Assembly: GCA_014529385.2 (NCBI GenBank)
Contig: CM043956.1
Span: 93,483,221 to 93,547,220, forward strand
Source: Adiantum capillus-veneris
Taxonomy: Eukaryota > Streptophyta > Polypodiopsida > Polypodiales > Pteridaceae
Direction: 5' to 3'
DNA length: 64,000 bases
This document shows, piece after piece, positions 52,001 to 59,730 of this stretch (position 1 is its first letter; each line of letters starts with the position of its first letter). The translations under genes were made by a program, and so were the position numbers. The notes under the pieces are model-generated. The model did not search any database. It was not told the origin of the DNA and saw only the letters and a program-made list of their open reading frames with translations.

Positions 52001-55000
52001 TAGGCCTACACCAACAACTCTTGGCTTTGTGATGCAAATCCAACCAAAAGCCAAGCTTCAATGCATGCTCATCTCCTCTACCATGCTAATTACTAAGCTA
52101 AGCTATGCTAATATGAGTGATTATGTGAGGAGATGTACATCTTTCTCGTAAGATACTCCTTCTTCCTCTCAATCTACTCTCACACCCTGCTAGCTCTCAC
52201 CATCTTCGAAGGTGTGTGAGGTCTTGAGTCTGAGACCGGGGATAATTGATGTTGTGTTTGCTAAGTGTTTTGCTTAGTGCATAAAGCTTTCATCTTCGTT
52301 GCACTAGCTAGTCTTAAAGGAACACATAGAATTGTATTGTACAATGTCTCTCTTGATGGGAGAAACCATAATACAAAGCCTTTTGGAGGGGGGACCGGCT
52401 CCATGCAAACCCGGTCCTCAACTGTTGTCAATAGCTTAATTTCTCTCTCTTTTGAAAGTATTGTTCATGCTATCTAACTAGGTGTTATGCTTTTTGTTGC
52501 TCTCTCTCCACGTACCCAAGCACTCTTGTAATTCTCATTAGGAATCTATTCTAATGAAATGTCCACTATGTTCATGCTAATTTCCGCTACACACAAGTTT
52601 TTAGGTCATTAAATGTTACATTATCGTGCACTTCTTTTCATATCCTCAAGATTCATAAAACATATTGACCCATGCTCTGTTAATCTCTAGAAACTTGTAG
52701 AAAAAGCTTCTTCTCGCTTTGGGTCAGACGAGAATCGTTTTCTTCTTGTACCATTGTAATCTCGCTTTACAATGGTACATGGCCAAAACCCTTTGTCTCC
52801 TTGTATCCTTCGAACTCTTTGTTCCTTTTGGTAGAGGATACTCTCATGATTGCGGTTCCTCTCGTGATTCACATACATGTAAAAAATTGCATAGTTTGCT
52901 TCCCATCTTTGCTCTTTACCCTAGCATAAGCAAAATCATCATTCAAGACCTTTGTTTCCATGCAACCGGTTGTGATGTATGGTTGCTCAAAGATAAGAGG
53001 ATAGGTAGGCATCTCTTGCACAAAGAAGTATTGCTCATCCTTCACATTACCAATTGTCACTTTCACATTTGGACCAACTCCGTACAACTCTCCTGATGAG
53101 TTATTTGCATCTCTAATCATCGACCCATGGTCTGTGTCTATCGGCCACTTACTCTTCATGTAAAGAAACTTTGACATAATATTGATTCAGAGCCATGATC
53201 TATCAATGCAACATATGGCTCTTCAAGATCATCCACCTTGACTAAAGTTTCTGTTGTAGCTCTTGTCCAATGACTTTTAGAGTAGTAGCTTTTATAGAAG
53301 GCTTCATCTTCATCATCATTATCATCTGTAAATCGAGCATGTGCATCTCTTCGAGAAGACTGGTAGCATCCTACTACATTGTCATCGCAATCACTCACTT
53401 GGGCATGTATTTCATGTGCCTTAAGTGACTCCCCTTCACCCTCAAAGTGTGGAGGAATAGACTCAGTGAGAGGTTGCTTCTTTCTTTTTATGATATCTAT
53501 AATTTTTTCATGACACTCGCGCTTAACAATGCGAAGAACCTCACCCAAGATAAACTCAACTTTGCTATTCAAAATTCTTTCCTCCAATACCTGCTTTAAG
53601 TTTATGGCAGCTTCAATGTCAGATTGTAGTTTGTATGCAGGGCCTTTTGCTTTAGCTTTTCCTTGCTCTTTCTTCCTCCCTGTAGATGCCGTATCCTTTC
53701 TTCCTCCGGCTCTTGTAACCCTCTTTGAAGTAGAAGAACCATCATCTCCATTCTCATGTCTATGCTTCTCTTCCAGAGTTGCTTCGTTGTTATAGTATTT
53801 CGCAATATAGGTATGCACTTATAAAGAGTCCACAGAGTCATCCCAACCTGTTGTATAGCGTAGGCAATCACCAGCTTCATGTAATACCTGTTTAGTTACC
53901 TTTTCTTTTTTGGCTGAGGCTACTACATATGGCCACAAGCTATTAACCTCCTCAAAAGCTATTAACCACCATCTTGTCTCTACGGCGTTGCCTCTCTTAG
54001 CAAGCAATGAGACTGCATTCTCAACCTCTTTCCATTCAGCTTTTAGACACTGTTCTGTATTCTTGTCTTCAAGGAGTAGCTCTAGCTTTTCTTGGAGCTC
54101 ATGACCTGTAGCTTGAAGGAACAATTCGTTCTTTTCACTATCCAAAGTAGCCCGCTCTGTTCTTGACTACTGAGCATAGCGTCGCTTAAACTCTCTCAAC
54201 AGTTTGGTGATGGAAAATCCTTCTTTTGGCTTTACAACCCATTCCAAGAAGGTCCTTTTTGTAACCCTTTCAGAGTCCTCCATGAAGTATTTCTCCTTTA
54301 GGGCTAATTCTAATTGCTCCCAACCTTCTCCATTCTCCTCTTTGATTCCCTTACATGGTCTCTAATCTCGGGGACCACAACAAGCTCAAAACTACGAATC
54401 ATCTCCACCTTTGGAACCCGTTGTAGCTCCATCTCCTTTACATAACCACGAAAAAATTGTGTGACATCTTTCCCTTCAAATTGGTCTATTTTGTTCACAA
54501 TAGGTTGAAGGGCTTTGGTTACTGACACCTCCCTTCTTTCCGCAGCCTGTTGTTGTTGCATAAACATGGCAAATGTTTGAAACAGTTGCATTGTGCCTTG
54601 ATCAAAACGCATGCCTCGTTGCTCTTGCTGATCCATAGCTTTAATTGTTTGTAATTAAACCTTTCAAAACAAGTTTTTGAGCCCCCATCCCAATTGCTTC
54701 CCCTCCGGTTCACCAGAAATGTCGGAATGTGAGCGGTCTAGCTGGGAAGGTGCAAAACTTCTGGTAGGTAGGCTACAGTCCTCTTACAGATGTGCGTGTG
54801 TAGCGTAGTGGTACCTCTCTTTTGTTGTGGGGAGGTCAGGAGCTCAAGATTTGAATCATCTAAAGCGTTGACCTTTTAGTCAACTCCTCCCAGCCGGTTT
54901 CATTTGATTGATCACAACCGGCTCCGGCTGCCTTGCCACGCACGCAAGCTAGCCGAAATGTAAACAAAACCAATTAGTTATCATCCTCAACATTCACTTG

Positions 55001-58000
55001 TCATGCATTTTCATGTCATCTTCATCTTACAGTGAAAAATACTAGTTATGTATTTAATCCAGTCATGAGCATCATAATTAAGAAATTGCTGAACAGGTCG
55101 TTTTTCTGTAAGTAACATGCAAAGAATGTGCACATTGATTTGCATGATTGTATTGAGTTACATCACACGGTAATCTTTCTGACGACGAAATACATTCTTT
55201 ATCTGGCATGATTTTAGTGAAAGGGTGTTTGATGAGTGTTTTTAAAGCAAAGTAGTCCATCATCCCTTCCTGATGTTTGCTTTAAAACCCAATTGTTAAA
55301 ATAACAAAGATTTACACAAGTTCTCCATCACTTTTTTGACGTGAGTGACTTACATTAACTTTCTTTTTGCATGTCGATTGGACAATTTCGCTCGTCATAT
55401 CGTACCAGTCTACTTGGGTAAGAACTTTAATCCCTCTTGCTAAAATTTGGGAATCTGGATCTATTTTGTTAAAAAATTGAATTGAGAAAATGTGAATATG
55501 GAGGGTGTGCTTATTATGCCTGTAGAAGGTTGTATTCATCTATCTGCATGTGTGAAATGTGTGGTGTGTCGTTTTTTTTTTTCTGATTTATAGTTTCTGA
55601 AGAGGGGCTTTGGTGCATGCAATAATTGTTCATGAATGATATGTATGAGGAGCACAAAATATAGATGTATCAAGGTAGTGGATTGGATTACCTTTTGATT
55701 ACCCTCACAAGAAGATTTAGAAAATTCCTCATGTAGGAAAAGGGAGCCTTTTTCAATGTTTTTCATACAATGCATAACATCATGAGCTCCTGCTCGGGAG
55801 GCACCGCATACCTAGCTAGGTATGATTGGCGCAGGGGATCGCCGGCCCGCCGACAATGGGGCCGGCGATTCCCTGCCCCCAATCGTACCTAGCTAGGTAT
55901 GACATGCCTCCCTCACAGAAGCTCATGATGTTGAGGTAAGTCATAATGTGGGAATGATTGTGAGAATCTGTCCAAAACTTCTCGTGCCTGATACAGTGTG
56001 GATGTGAAATTACCTTGTTAAATATAAAAAAAGTGAGGAGATAATATTTTCTAGATAGAGGTTTAGTTTGCATAGCGTTGAAAGAAATTATCAAGAAGCT
56101 GAATTGTATAACCCAAGCAATACTACAAGACTTTGTTAGAAACTGGGGCTTAAAAAATTGAAGATTTTCACTCATGTAATTTTCATTATTTCTGAAAGAT
56201 CTTTGAATTAGCTTTCTTACCTAGTAAATTAAATTTAGTAAATGACCTGATATGATCAGTAAAAACTTGGAAACAAATGTGGCTATTAACTAAATTAAAG
56301 TACCATGCAAAGTGTGAGGATTTCTATGATGGAAAATGCTGAGGAATTCCTATGTTATTTATTTTAATTTTTAGGAGGATACGACTCTGAAGAGAAGGCA
56401 GCAAGAGCTTATGATCTTGCAGCTCTGAAGTATTGGGGTCCATCGACAACCATCAATTTTCCGGTATCAATTTTGAAGTTGTATATCTACTGATGATTTG
56501 GTATTGAAGTAGTCTAAGATTGTATTCTTGTAATGAAGTAGTCTATTGATTTATCATTTGATAATATTCTATTATATTGTTGATATAGTGTAGAGAATCT
56601 CAATAGTCTAGTATTAATTGCTCATTTTCATTTTAGCCAGAAATATAAATTTTAGAATAGATAGATTGAAGTTGATTAGGAAATCTATAGGTTTTGCATT
56701 AAAGCAATTAAGCTTCAGTTCACCATTCCACTTGCATATCAGTAAGCTTTCTATTACATATGCTTAACACTCATTTTTCTTTTGATGATCTTGTATTTAT
56801 TAATATTTCACGGAGTACGTCCTTAAGAGTAATTTTTTTGCTTTTCTCTGCATCATTCTTTTGTAGCTTGAGGACTACAAGAAGGAGATGCAAGAAATGA
56901 GAAATATGTCCAAACAAGAGCTTGTAGCATCATTGAGGCGGTAAGAACGCCCTTCTGACAATAATGAGATTTCCTTATTTCAATGCTAATCACTTTTGTT
57001 TAATGCGATTTCTCTAACATAAGAGTGTTTAATGCTAGTGCAGTAGCATTAATACCTTTCATTGCTTAATCCTATTGTTAAATGAACACTCTAGCTTTCA
57101 TTGTTTAATTCGATTGTTATATAGAGCTAGAATTACTTTTGAGTAACAGGAAATTAGTGCATGGATGCTCAGAAGTAGATACAATAATATGCATTGTTTA
57201 ATGCTATTGTGAACTACTCTAATCACTTTTGAGCAACAGGAAAAGCAGTGGGTTCTCAAGAGGAGCGTCCATGTACCGAGGTGTCACCAGGTGTGTATTC
57301 ATGTAACCCACTTCAATTCATCTCTGAAAAATATTTTTGTTTGACTTCTCGAAGCACATGATATGACTATTTTTGTATCTAACAAAGAAAAAACCAGGGC
57401 AAGAGAGAAACTCTAACTGGACTAACACGCATACAGTAAGTCTTATCGAAGGATAATCCCATGGGTAATGGGATTATTCTGGAATTTTTGGATGTGCACT
57501 TCCTCGAGCTTTTTGTTTGTGTGTGTGCGCAGGCATCATCAGCACGGAAGGTGGCAAGCTCGTATCGGAAGAGTGGCAGGAAACAAAGACTTGTATTTAG
57601 GAACATTCTGTGAGTAATTATGGATGCCTATGTTCAATTTGACAGCTTCGATACCAAATGAAAAATGCTTTCAATAAACCGTGCATAAAAACGCATAAGT
57701 TTTTCTCATGCTTGGTGCACTTACATCAACAGCTACTCAAGAAGAGGCTGCTGAGGCATATGACGTTGCTGCAATCAAATTCAGGGGGATGAATGCCGTC
57801 ACGAATTTTGACATGAGTAGGTACGATGTTGAGAAAATTTGCTCAAATATTTTCTCCTTGCCAGGACATTCAATGAGAAGAGCATCCAGTGTAGCAGAGC
57901 TTATGAATGGTGGCAGTATTGATGCTAATTCAAGAGCTGACAATACCTTATTACTGCAAATGCAAAGCCCACATTTGCACCAATTGGTCCCTTATACTGG

Positions 58001-58588
58001 GAGTTCAAGTGATATCGTTTCCACTGGGGCGAGTGCCGGTAACTTGCAAGAGTGGCAATCCATGCAGAAGCCACCTCTTCCTCATGAAACCTCATCGGCT
58101 TATGCAATGTGTAACCCAAACATCATCTCTCCATCAATGTGGACCAAAATGGACCAAGAGAGGGCAAATTTTGCACTTCATACAGGGCTCCTCTTCCATC
58201 ACAATAATACTATGGGGCCTCCAAATCACGGTGAAAGCTCCAGATTGCCTCAAGCGGAATCCTTGATTAATGATGCAGAAATCTTTCCACATTTCTCAGT
58301 CCAACCTCAACAAGCAATATCTAATGTTGTACCATTTTCTAGCAGATCGCTCTTTATAAGTGGCAACCTACCAATGGAAGAGAAATCGCCCGGTTTATGG
58401 CGTCACGAGCTAGTACCACGAGCTCCTCAGTTTGTAAGTTTTAAATTACGAGGCTGCTTAGGTTAATTAGCTCAATATTTTCTTTATATGACTCACTCAT
58501 GAAGCTCAGGTTGGAATTTGCACCTGTTTGTAGTCGTAGTACTGTATATGGCTTAATTCTGTTTTCTTAGGGCTTGAGCTTCTTATGA
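32540..58588 (+). CDS. AINTEGUMENTA-like (AIL/PLETHORA class) AP2-domain transcription factor, ten coding exons
   Basis: It encodes a nuclear DNA-binding regulator of the AP2 family; relatives (ANT, PLT, BBM) control meristem and organ growth. Coding exons are 32540-33182, 33271-33676, 42793-42875, 55409-55417, 56375-56463, 56867-56940, 57240-57290, 57533-57609, 57733-58433 and 58571-58588. All introns have GT..AG ends and the sum is 2151 nt, a 716-residue protein plus stop. AP2 repeat 1 is about residues 343-410 ([24 protein letters not shown], then [11 protein letters not shown], the insertion that marks the ANT lineage, and [21 protein letters not shown]). The linker has [16 protein letters not shown]. 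Repeat 2 is about 445-512 ([45 protein letters not shown]). The pre-domain motif [13 protein letters not shown] also fits ANT. No miR172 target site, expected in the AP2/TOE branch, was seen. The ATG at 32540 is the first in the exon. Exon 2 start is the least certain junction. Confidence 0.9.
33271..33676 (+). CDS. AIL gene exon 2, up to the start of AP2 repeat 1
   Basis: The frame ([20 protein letters not shown] and onward) ends in [18 protein letters not shown]. The acceptor ATTAG at 33269-33270 keeps the reading frame from exon 1; the nearer GCAG at 33276-33277 would cause a stop, so I chose the former. The donor is ACCAA|GTGAGT. The last codon is completed by the first base of exon 3, 9.1 kb away. 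Confidence 0.8.
33744..33786. repeat. (GA)n microsatellite
   Basis: Uninterrupted GA run near the 5' end of intron 2. A second, slightly longer run lies at 34037-34082. Confidence 0.98.
34037..34082. repeat. (GA)n microsatellite
   Basis: Uninterrupted GA run in intron 2. Confidence 0.98.
34509..37066. repeat. Tandem array, three copies of an 855-bp unit
   Basis: Copies begin with GGTTCTCATAGTTGAA at 34509, 35363 and 36219 and follow each other without gap (periods 854 and 856). They are about 95% alike by eye with small indels. On the minus strand part of the unit reads as a coding-like string ([19 protein letters not shown]), and on the plus strand another ([20 protein letters not shown]); neither matches a family I recognise. 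The unit probably derives from a mobile element fragment that was then duplicated in the intron. Confidence 0.92.
38750..39450. repeat. Diverged duplication of about 200 bp in intron 2
   Basis: 38755-38950 and 39255-39455 share the succession of ACTTTTCCA, ACCTTCCTTTTGATT, GTAAGA(C/T)GGA and CCCTAAATA(G/A)CATGCACT, about 500 bp apart and roughly 75% alike. No coding identity was recognised. Confidence 0.6.
39951..40199. repeat. Diverged tandem duplication of about 120 bp
   Basis: Two adjacent units each begin AGAGGTGCCAT, contain GGGGATGTGAGA and TGCATACATTC-like sequence, and end TTTTCC(C)ATA(C/T)ATCCTTCTAG. The open frame across it (39817-40308) is explained by the repeat and has no known domain. 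Confidence 0.7.
40371..40510. repeat. 70-bp tandem duplication
   Basis: Units 40371-40440 and 40441-40510 both start GGGATTTGACTAGGT and differ at only a few positions. Each contains the inverted motif GCCCTTNGCC / GGGC. Confidence 0.9.
41080..41500 (-). pseudogene. Non-LTR (LINE) reverse transcriptase remnant
   Basis: Across several frames on the minus strand the LINE RT blocks can be read in order: [14 protein letters not shown] (compare the DYAKAYD block), [10 protein letters not shown], a [10 protein letters not shown] block, [11 protein letters not shown], and a damaged FADDT block (LANDT). Frameshifts separate every block. It lies in AIL intron 2, opposite to gene direction. Confidence 0.7.
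42793..42875 (+). CDS. AIL gene exon 3 (AP2 repeat 1 core)
   Basis: It encodes [19 protein letters not shown] and on to GRKGRQ-type basic sequence, 83 nt, between ACGCAG and GTATT. The string is the invariant centre of ANT-type repeat 1, including the basic insertion. It is isolated by 9.1 kb upstream and 12.5 kb downstream of intron. Confidence 0.95.
44311..44535 (-). pseudogene. Gypsy D polyprotein C-terminus
   Basis: [20 protein letters not shown] is the small SH3-like piece found after gypsy integrase (pattern LxELDGT). It is followed by an acidic tail. Confidence 0.7.
44536..45540 (-). pseudogene. Gypsy D integrase, frameshifted
   Basis: The block [11 protein letters not shown] followed by [19 protein letters not shown] matches the first catalytic-Asp region of gypsy integrases (YLVLARDDLxxWVEGRALR). 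A 42-bp in-frame tandem duplication (45137-45178 and 45179-45220) follows the EGRALR block and adds 14 codons. The remaining core and zinc parts are scattered across frames. Confidence 0.75.
45829..46280 (-). pseudogene. Gypsy D RNase H
   Basis: The blocks [52 protein letters not shown] and [12 protein letters not shown] are in the right order for gypsy RNase H, including the terminal AD-LSR motif. A stop near 46090 splits it. Confidence 0.85.
46371..46990 (-). pseudogene. Gypsy D reverse transcriptase, C-terminal part
   Basis: It resumes directly after the copia C insertion with [20 protein letters not shown] and [14 protein letters not shown]. It then has the catalytic block [10 protein letters not shown] (F-L-D-D) and [20 protein letters not shown], and ends in [10 protein letters not shown]. 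The frame breaks at about 46755-46860. Confidence 0.88.
46992..47218 (+). repeat. 5' LTR of copia element C
   Basis: TGTTACCATA to ATTCCAACA, 227 bp. A TATATA box-like site (about 47086) lies in the middle. Confidence 0.96.
47221..47232 (+). other. Primer-binding site of element C
   Basis: TGGTATCAGAGC, two bases after the LTR; initiator tRNA-Met type. Confidence 0.95.
47581..48558 (+). CDS. Copia C gag
   Basis: It is open for 325 codons from ATG ([13 protein letters not shown]). It contains [18 protein letters not shown], then the UBN2-like gag core ([47 protein letters not shown]) and one CCHC zinc knuckle, [14 protein letters not shown], at residues about 283-296. A frameshift at the end, where GGTTCCACTRCAAATGCW is tandemly repeated (48512-48550), moves the downstream protease into another frame, so the natural polyprotein is broken here. 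It would form the particle shell and bind element RNA. Confidence 0.9.
   Translation: MADNNNTDVFKMFAAEDRLDGDNYPMWAYMMQHVLVSKGVWNIVQGIDVRPGSEDVGDVEDVAGLAARIAAVRVVLSTAEQARSDVKDAQAHALIALSVKRTIIPHIRSAKSAIQAWDILAGLYASRNEAKIALLRKDLESKIMHEEDDMDTFLASVKDINEQLISAGEVISDSSLVQTVLDALPDFYQTFASTWRLMTQGNPEVVKFDALCTLLLQESLSRKNRTRQRAVEQAFIASQRKGGNGNAATSYGSAASGKNSVPNASAGSTSSGNSGDKGKKKMRCHYCKANDHLIKSCLKLKAKEAKKKEGGFHCKCWFHYKCSHC
48550..48751 (+). pseudogene. Copia C protease fragment
   Basis: [20 protein letters not shown] carries the aspartic protease DSGA motif. The domain is cut at 48751, where sequence jumps to inverted RT. Confidence 0.88.
48752..48881 (-). pseudogene. Inverted fragment of copia RT inside element C
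   Basis: On the minus strand this reads [19 protein letters not shown], then [20 protein letters not shown], the RT block that in element A lies at 705-830 on the plus strand. In C it is reversed relative to the rest of the element. About 35 bp that should follow it (the QPRGFV segment) and everything between protease and RT are absent. Confidence 0.92.
48882..50004 (+). pseudogene. Copia C reverse transcriptase (rest) and RNase H
   Basis: It has [20 protein letters not shown], the catalytic [30 protein letters not shown], the RNase H motifs [20 protein letters not shown] and [12 protein letters not shown], and ends ADLFTKALF. The frame is open except for a TAG at 49441-49443 where element A has a Trp codon. 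The natural stop is at 50002-50004. Confidence 0.92.
50080..50306 (+). repeat. 3' LTR of copia element C
   Basis: It is preceded by CCAGGGGGGATT (polypurine tract) and followed by the target duplication GTATG. Confidence 0.96.
50311..51003 (-). pseudogene. Gypsy D protease-RT linker and RT N-terminal part
   Basis: The RT fingers are seen in [40 protein letters not shown] and GALRFI, at which point element C interrupts. Upstream is a long charged linker ([20 protein letters not shown] and [13 protein letters not shown]). The downstream continuation is at 46990. Confidence 0.88.
51010..52620. repeat. LTR-like non-coding insertion within gypsy D
   Basis: This 1.6-kb block sits between the protease and RT parts of D and carries no gypsy coding sequence. 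It holds CA and GA short runs (51413-51426, 51863-51871), several copies of a GTCCAATGAGAATT-like motif (about 51531, 51590, 51639, 51701), and sequence that resembles an LTR leader near its right end. The motif TCATTTAAT (51086) against TCATTAAAT (52614) could be remnants of flanking duplication. A solo LTR is the best guess. Confidence 0.45.
52747..52774. repeat. Short perfect hairpin
   Basis: TGTACCATTGTAA and TTACAATGGTACA, 13-base arms around a short loop, lie in the degenerate region after gypsy D protease. Confidence 0.7.
52869..53230 (-). pseudogene. Gypsy D aspartic protease
   Basis: VALIDHGSE at about 53200 is the position of the DxGS protease motif, here with His. It continues in another frame with [22 protein letters not shown] and [12 protein letters not shown], the usual flap and C-terminal pattern (hxxxxxYxLILGxP-like). 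Confidence 0.75.
53231..54636 (-). pseudogene. Gypsy D gag region
   Basis: It begins [14 protein letters not shown] and has [20 protein letters not shown], a gag core type in which FxGxxVxxFL marks the capsid helix. A frameshift and stop (about 54150-54310) separate the part with [15 protein letters not shown] and the C-terminal part with [28 protein letters not shown]-like basic sequence and [20 protein letters not shown]. No zinc knuckle was seen. Confidence 0.75.
54770..54960 (+). mobile_element. Candidate tRNA-derived SINE
   Basis: It contains an RNA polymerase III A-box match (TAGCGTAGTGG, 54801-54811) and a B-box-like sequence (AGATTTGAATC, 54847-54857) 36 bases apart, in a context resembling the first 75 bases of a tRNA. 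No tRNA fold could be completed, so a tRNA gene is unlikely. The tail end is not defined. Confidence 0.4.
55409..55417 (+). CDS. AIL gene exon 4, 9-nt microexon
   Basis: TCTACTTGG is preceded by ACCAG and followed by GTAAGA. Together with the flanking exons it completes codons for V-Y-L-G: GTC TAC TTG GGA. A 9-nt exon encoding VYL at this place is known in the AP2 family (WRI1 is the best-known example). It is the only match I found in the intron to acceptor, TNTAYYTNG, donor. Confidence 0.88.
55712..55987 (+). mobile_element. Palindromic MITE, copy 1 (AIL intron 4)
   Basis: The core 55778-55930 is a long inverted repeat: CATCATGAGCT at one end and AGCTCATGATG at the other. TACCTAGCTAGGTA, itself a palindrome, occurs in each arm (55809-55822, 55886-55899), with a GC-rich centre (GCCGGC). 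The flanks (GTAGGAAAAGGGAGCC on the left, TTGAGGTAAGTC on the right) are shared with the copies at 59.5 and 60.5-60.9 kb, so they belong to the element. It is non-coding. Confidence 0.85.
56375..56463 (+). CDS. AIL gene exon 5
   Basis: It encodes the end of AP2 repeat 1: [20 protein letters not shown] and [10 protein letters not shown]. Acceptor TTTTTAG, donor GTATCA. Confidence 0.95.
56867..56940 (+). CDS. AIL gene exon 6 (inter-repeat linker)
   Basis: It encodes [20 protein letters not shown] and ASLRR, the conserved linker between the two AP2 repeats. Acceptor TTTTGTAG, donor GTAAGA. Confidence 0.95.
57240..57290 (+). CDS. AIL gene exon 7
   Basis: It encodes [17 protein letters not shown], the start of AP2 repeat 2. 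Acceptor CAACAG, donor GTGTGT. Confidence 0.95.
57533..57609 (+). CDS. AIL gene exon 8
   Basis: It encodes [20 protein letters not shown] and YLGTF, the core of AP2 repeat 2. Acceptor GCGCAG, donor GTGAGT. Confidence 0.95.
57733..58433 (+). CDS. AIL gene exon 9
   Basis: It begins with the end of repeat 2 ([18 protein letters not shown], then [17 protein letters not shown]) and continues into a Ser/Pro/His-rich C-terminal region of about 200 residues without a known domain, likely involved in activation. The frame stays open into the intron to a stop at 58464-58466, which gives a possible alternative C-terminus if the last intron is retained. Confidence 0.92.
58571..58588 (+). CDS. AIL gene exon 10, last five codons and stop
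   Basis: After acceptor TTTCTTAG it encodes GLSFL then TGA. The frame matches exon 9 (phase 0). A short hydrophobic end replaces the [10 protein letters not shown] that the unspliced reading would give. The alternative of a retained intron cannot be excluded. Confidence 0.7.
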   Translation, partial: GLSFL

Positions 58589-59120
58589 GAGCTTCCAGCA
58601 AGTCCCTCCAAACTATAGAATAGTTTCAAGTGTTTGTGAGATGTTATTTTGCTTATGCACATCCTCGTTTCATTGGTTTCAAAAACTTCAAGCATAGGCC
58701 AGGCGCTGCTGGTCTTCAGAAAAGCTTGCGACGTATGAATGACAATGAAAGACTTTGAAATAGCATGTGCTTTGTAAGGTGATGATAAAATGACCAACGC
58801 AGTTAGGTCAGTTAGCCACATCAATTGCCCCTGCAAGACTTTGGAGCCATCGTAGATGCCTATTGAAATCAATTGCAGCTTGACAATCGTAATAAGGTAG
58901 ATGCGCTTCCTTGTTTCATTGATCTAACACAAGACGGAAAGGCTGCAAAACGATCCTTGACCTTTACCATCATATGTTAAATGCCATGAGAGACCTCTGC
59001 TCTAGTAAGAAACCTCGTACATCAGGATTTGCAAGAGAAAAAAGTAACATTGTTCTCATCTTCTTGTAAGTTTTTTTTCGCACAACTTGAATAAAATTAG
59101 GATTGTGGTAGAGTTGTTGT
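58589..59120 (+). other. Probable 3' untranslated region of the AIL gene
   Basis: No coding sequence is supported. AATAAA at 59090-59095, about 500 bp after the stop, is a plausible poly(A) signal; cleavage site not determinable. Confidence 0.5.
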
Positions 59121-59480
59121 TTTGAACTGGCTTCATCATATCCATAAACATGTCATATCGAAAGTCTCTATTCGAGCCAAGAGTCGAAGTAGTTGTAGCT
59201 CCCAAAATGCACATTTCTACGTCAAAGAGGCTTTGAACATGAAGTTGATAGGATCATTCTCTAAATCTCTAGTTAGTGCAGAAAGAAATCTGATCCATCT
59301 CCATTAATAACAATGAGAGAGTAGTGGAGGACATAATGAGTTAACAACTTTTGATATTGCATGTCTAAGCATTGGTATGTATATATGGGTGCATTTTGTG
59401 ATATGGATGGGTGTGTATAACTTGTGTGGAATGTCTAGGCGCTTTTGCGAGTGTGTATGAGTGAATGCTGTGATGTGTGT
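59121..59480. other. Intergenic, no gene seen
   Basis: The short open frame at 59122-59307 has no recognisable domain. 59380-59480 is GT-rich. Confidence 0.4.
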
Positions 59481-59730
59481 AAAATGGAGTCTTTTTCAGT
59501 GTTTTTCATACCATGCATAACATCATGAGCTTTTGCCCGAGAGGTGCCACATACCTAGCTAGGTATGATTGGGGGCAGGGGACCGCCGGCCCCCCCACCG
59601 GGCCGGCAGTCCCTTGCCCCCAATCGTACCTAGCTAGGTATGCGGTGCCTCCCTTACAGAAACTCATGATGTTGAGGTAAGTCGCAATGTGGGAATTATT
59701 GTGAGAATTTGTCTAAGACTTCTTGTGCAT
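59481..59730 (+). mobile_element. Palindromic MITE, copy 2
   Basis: The core palindrome is 59521-59671 with the same CATCATGAGCT ends and two TACCTAGCTAGGTA motifs. The centre reads CCGCCGGCCCCCCCACCGGGC. Left and right flanks match copy 1. Confidence 0.85.

Larger units (their letters stand above)
43096..54762 (-). mobile_element. Ty3/gypsy element D, degenerate, interrupted by copia element C
   Basis: gag, protease, RT, RNase H and integrase are read leftwards from 54636 to 44311. Short terminal matches suggest LTR ends: about 40 bp at 54722-54762 (AATGTGAGCGGTCTAGCTGGG and on to CTTCTGGT) resemble 43092-43135 (AATGTGAGCGGTTTAGCTTGG). On the right the match stops where a SINE candidate begins, so the 5' LTR seems truncated. 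The 3' LTR may occupy about 43096-44280. No target duplication was found. Length without C is about 8.35 kb. Confidence 0.7.
42876..55408 (+). other. AIL intron 3 (12.5 kb), transposon-filled
   Basis: It contains gypsy element D with nested copia element C, an LTR-like insertion inside D and a SINE candidate. It separates the RKGRQ codons from the 9-nt microexon encoding VYL. Confidence 0.85.

Noticed and set aside
54795-54870. Functional tRNA gene
   Set aside because: A- and B-box-like matches exist but no complete acceptor or anticodon stem can be formed by eye.
55197-55206. TTTATCTGG as the VYL microexon
   Set aside because: It fits the codon pattern but lacks AG before and GT after. TCTACTTGG at 55409 has both.
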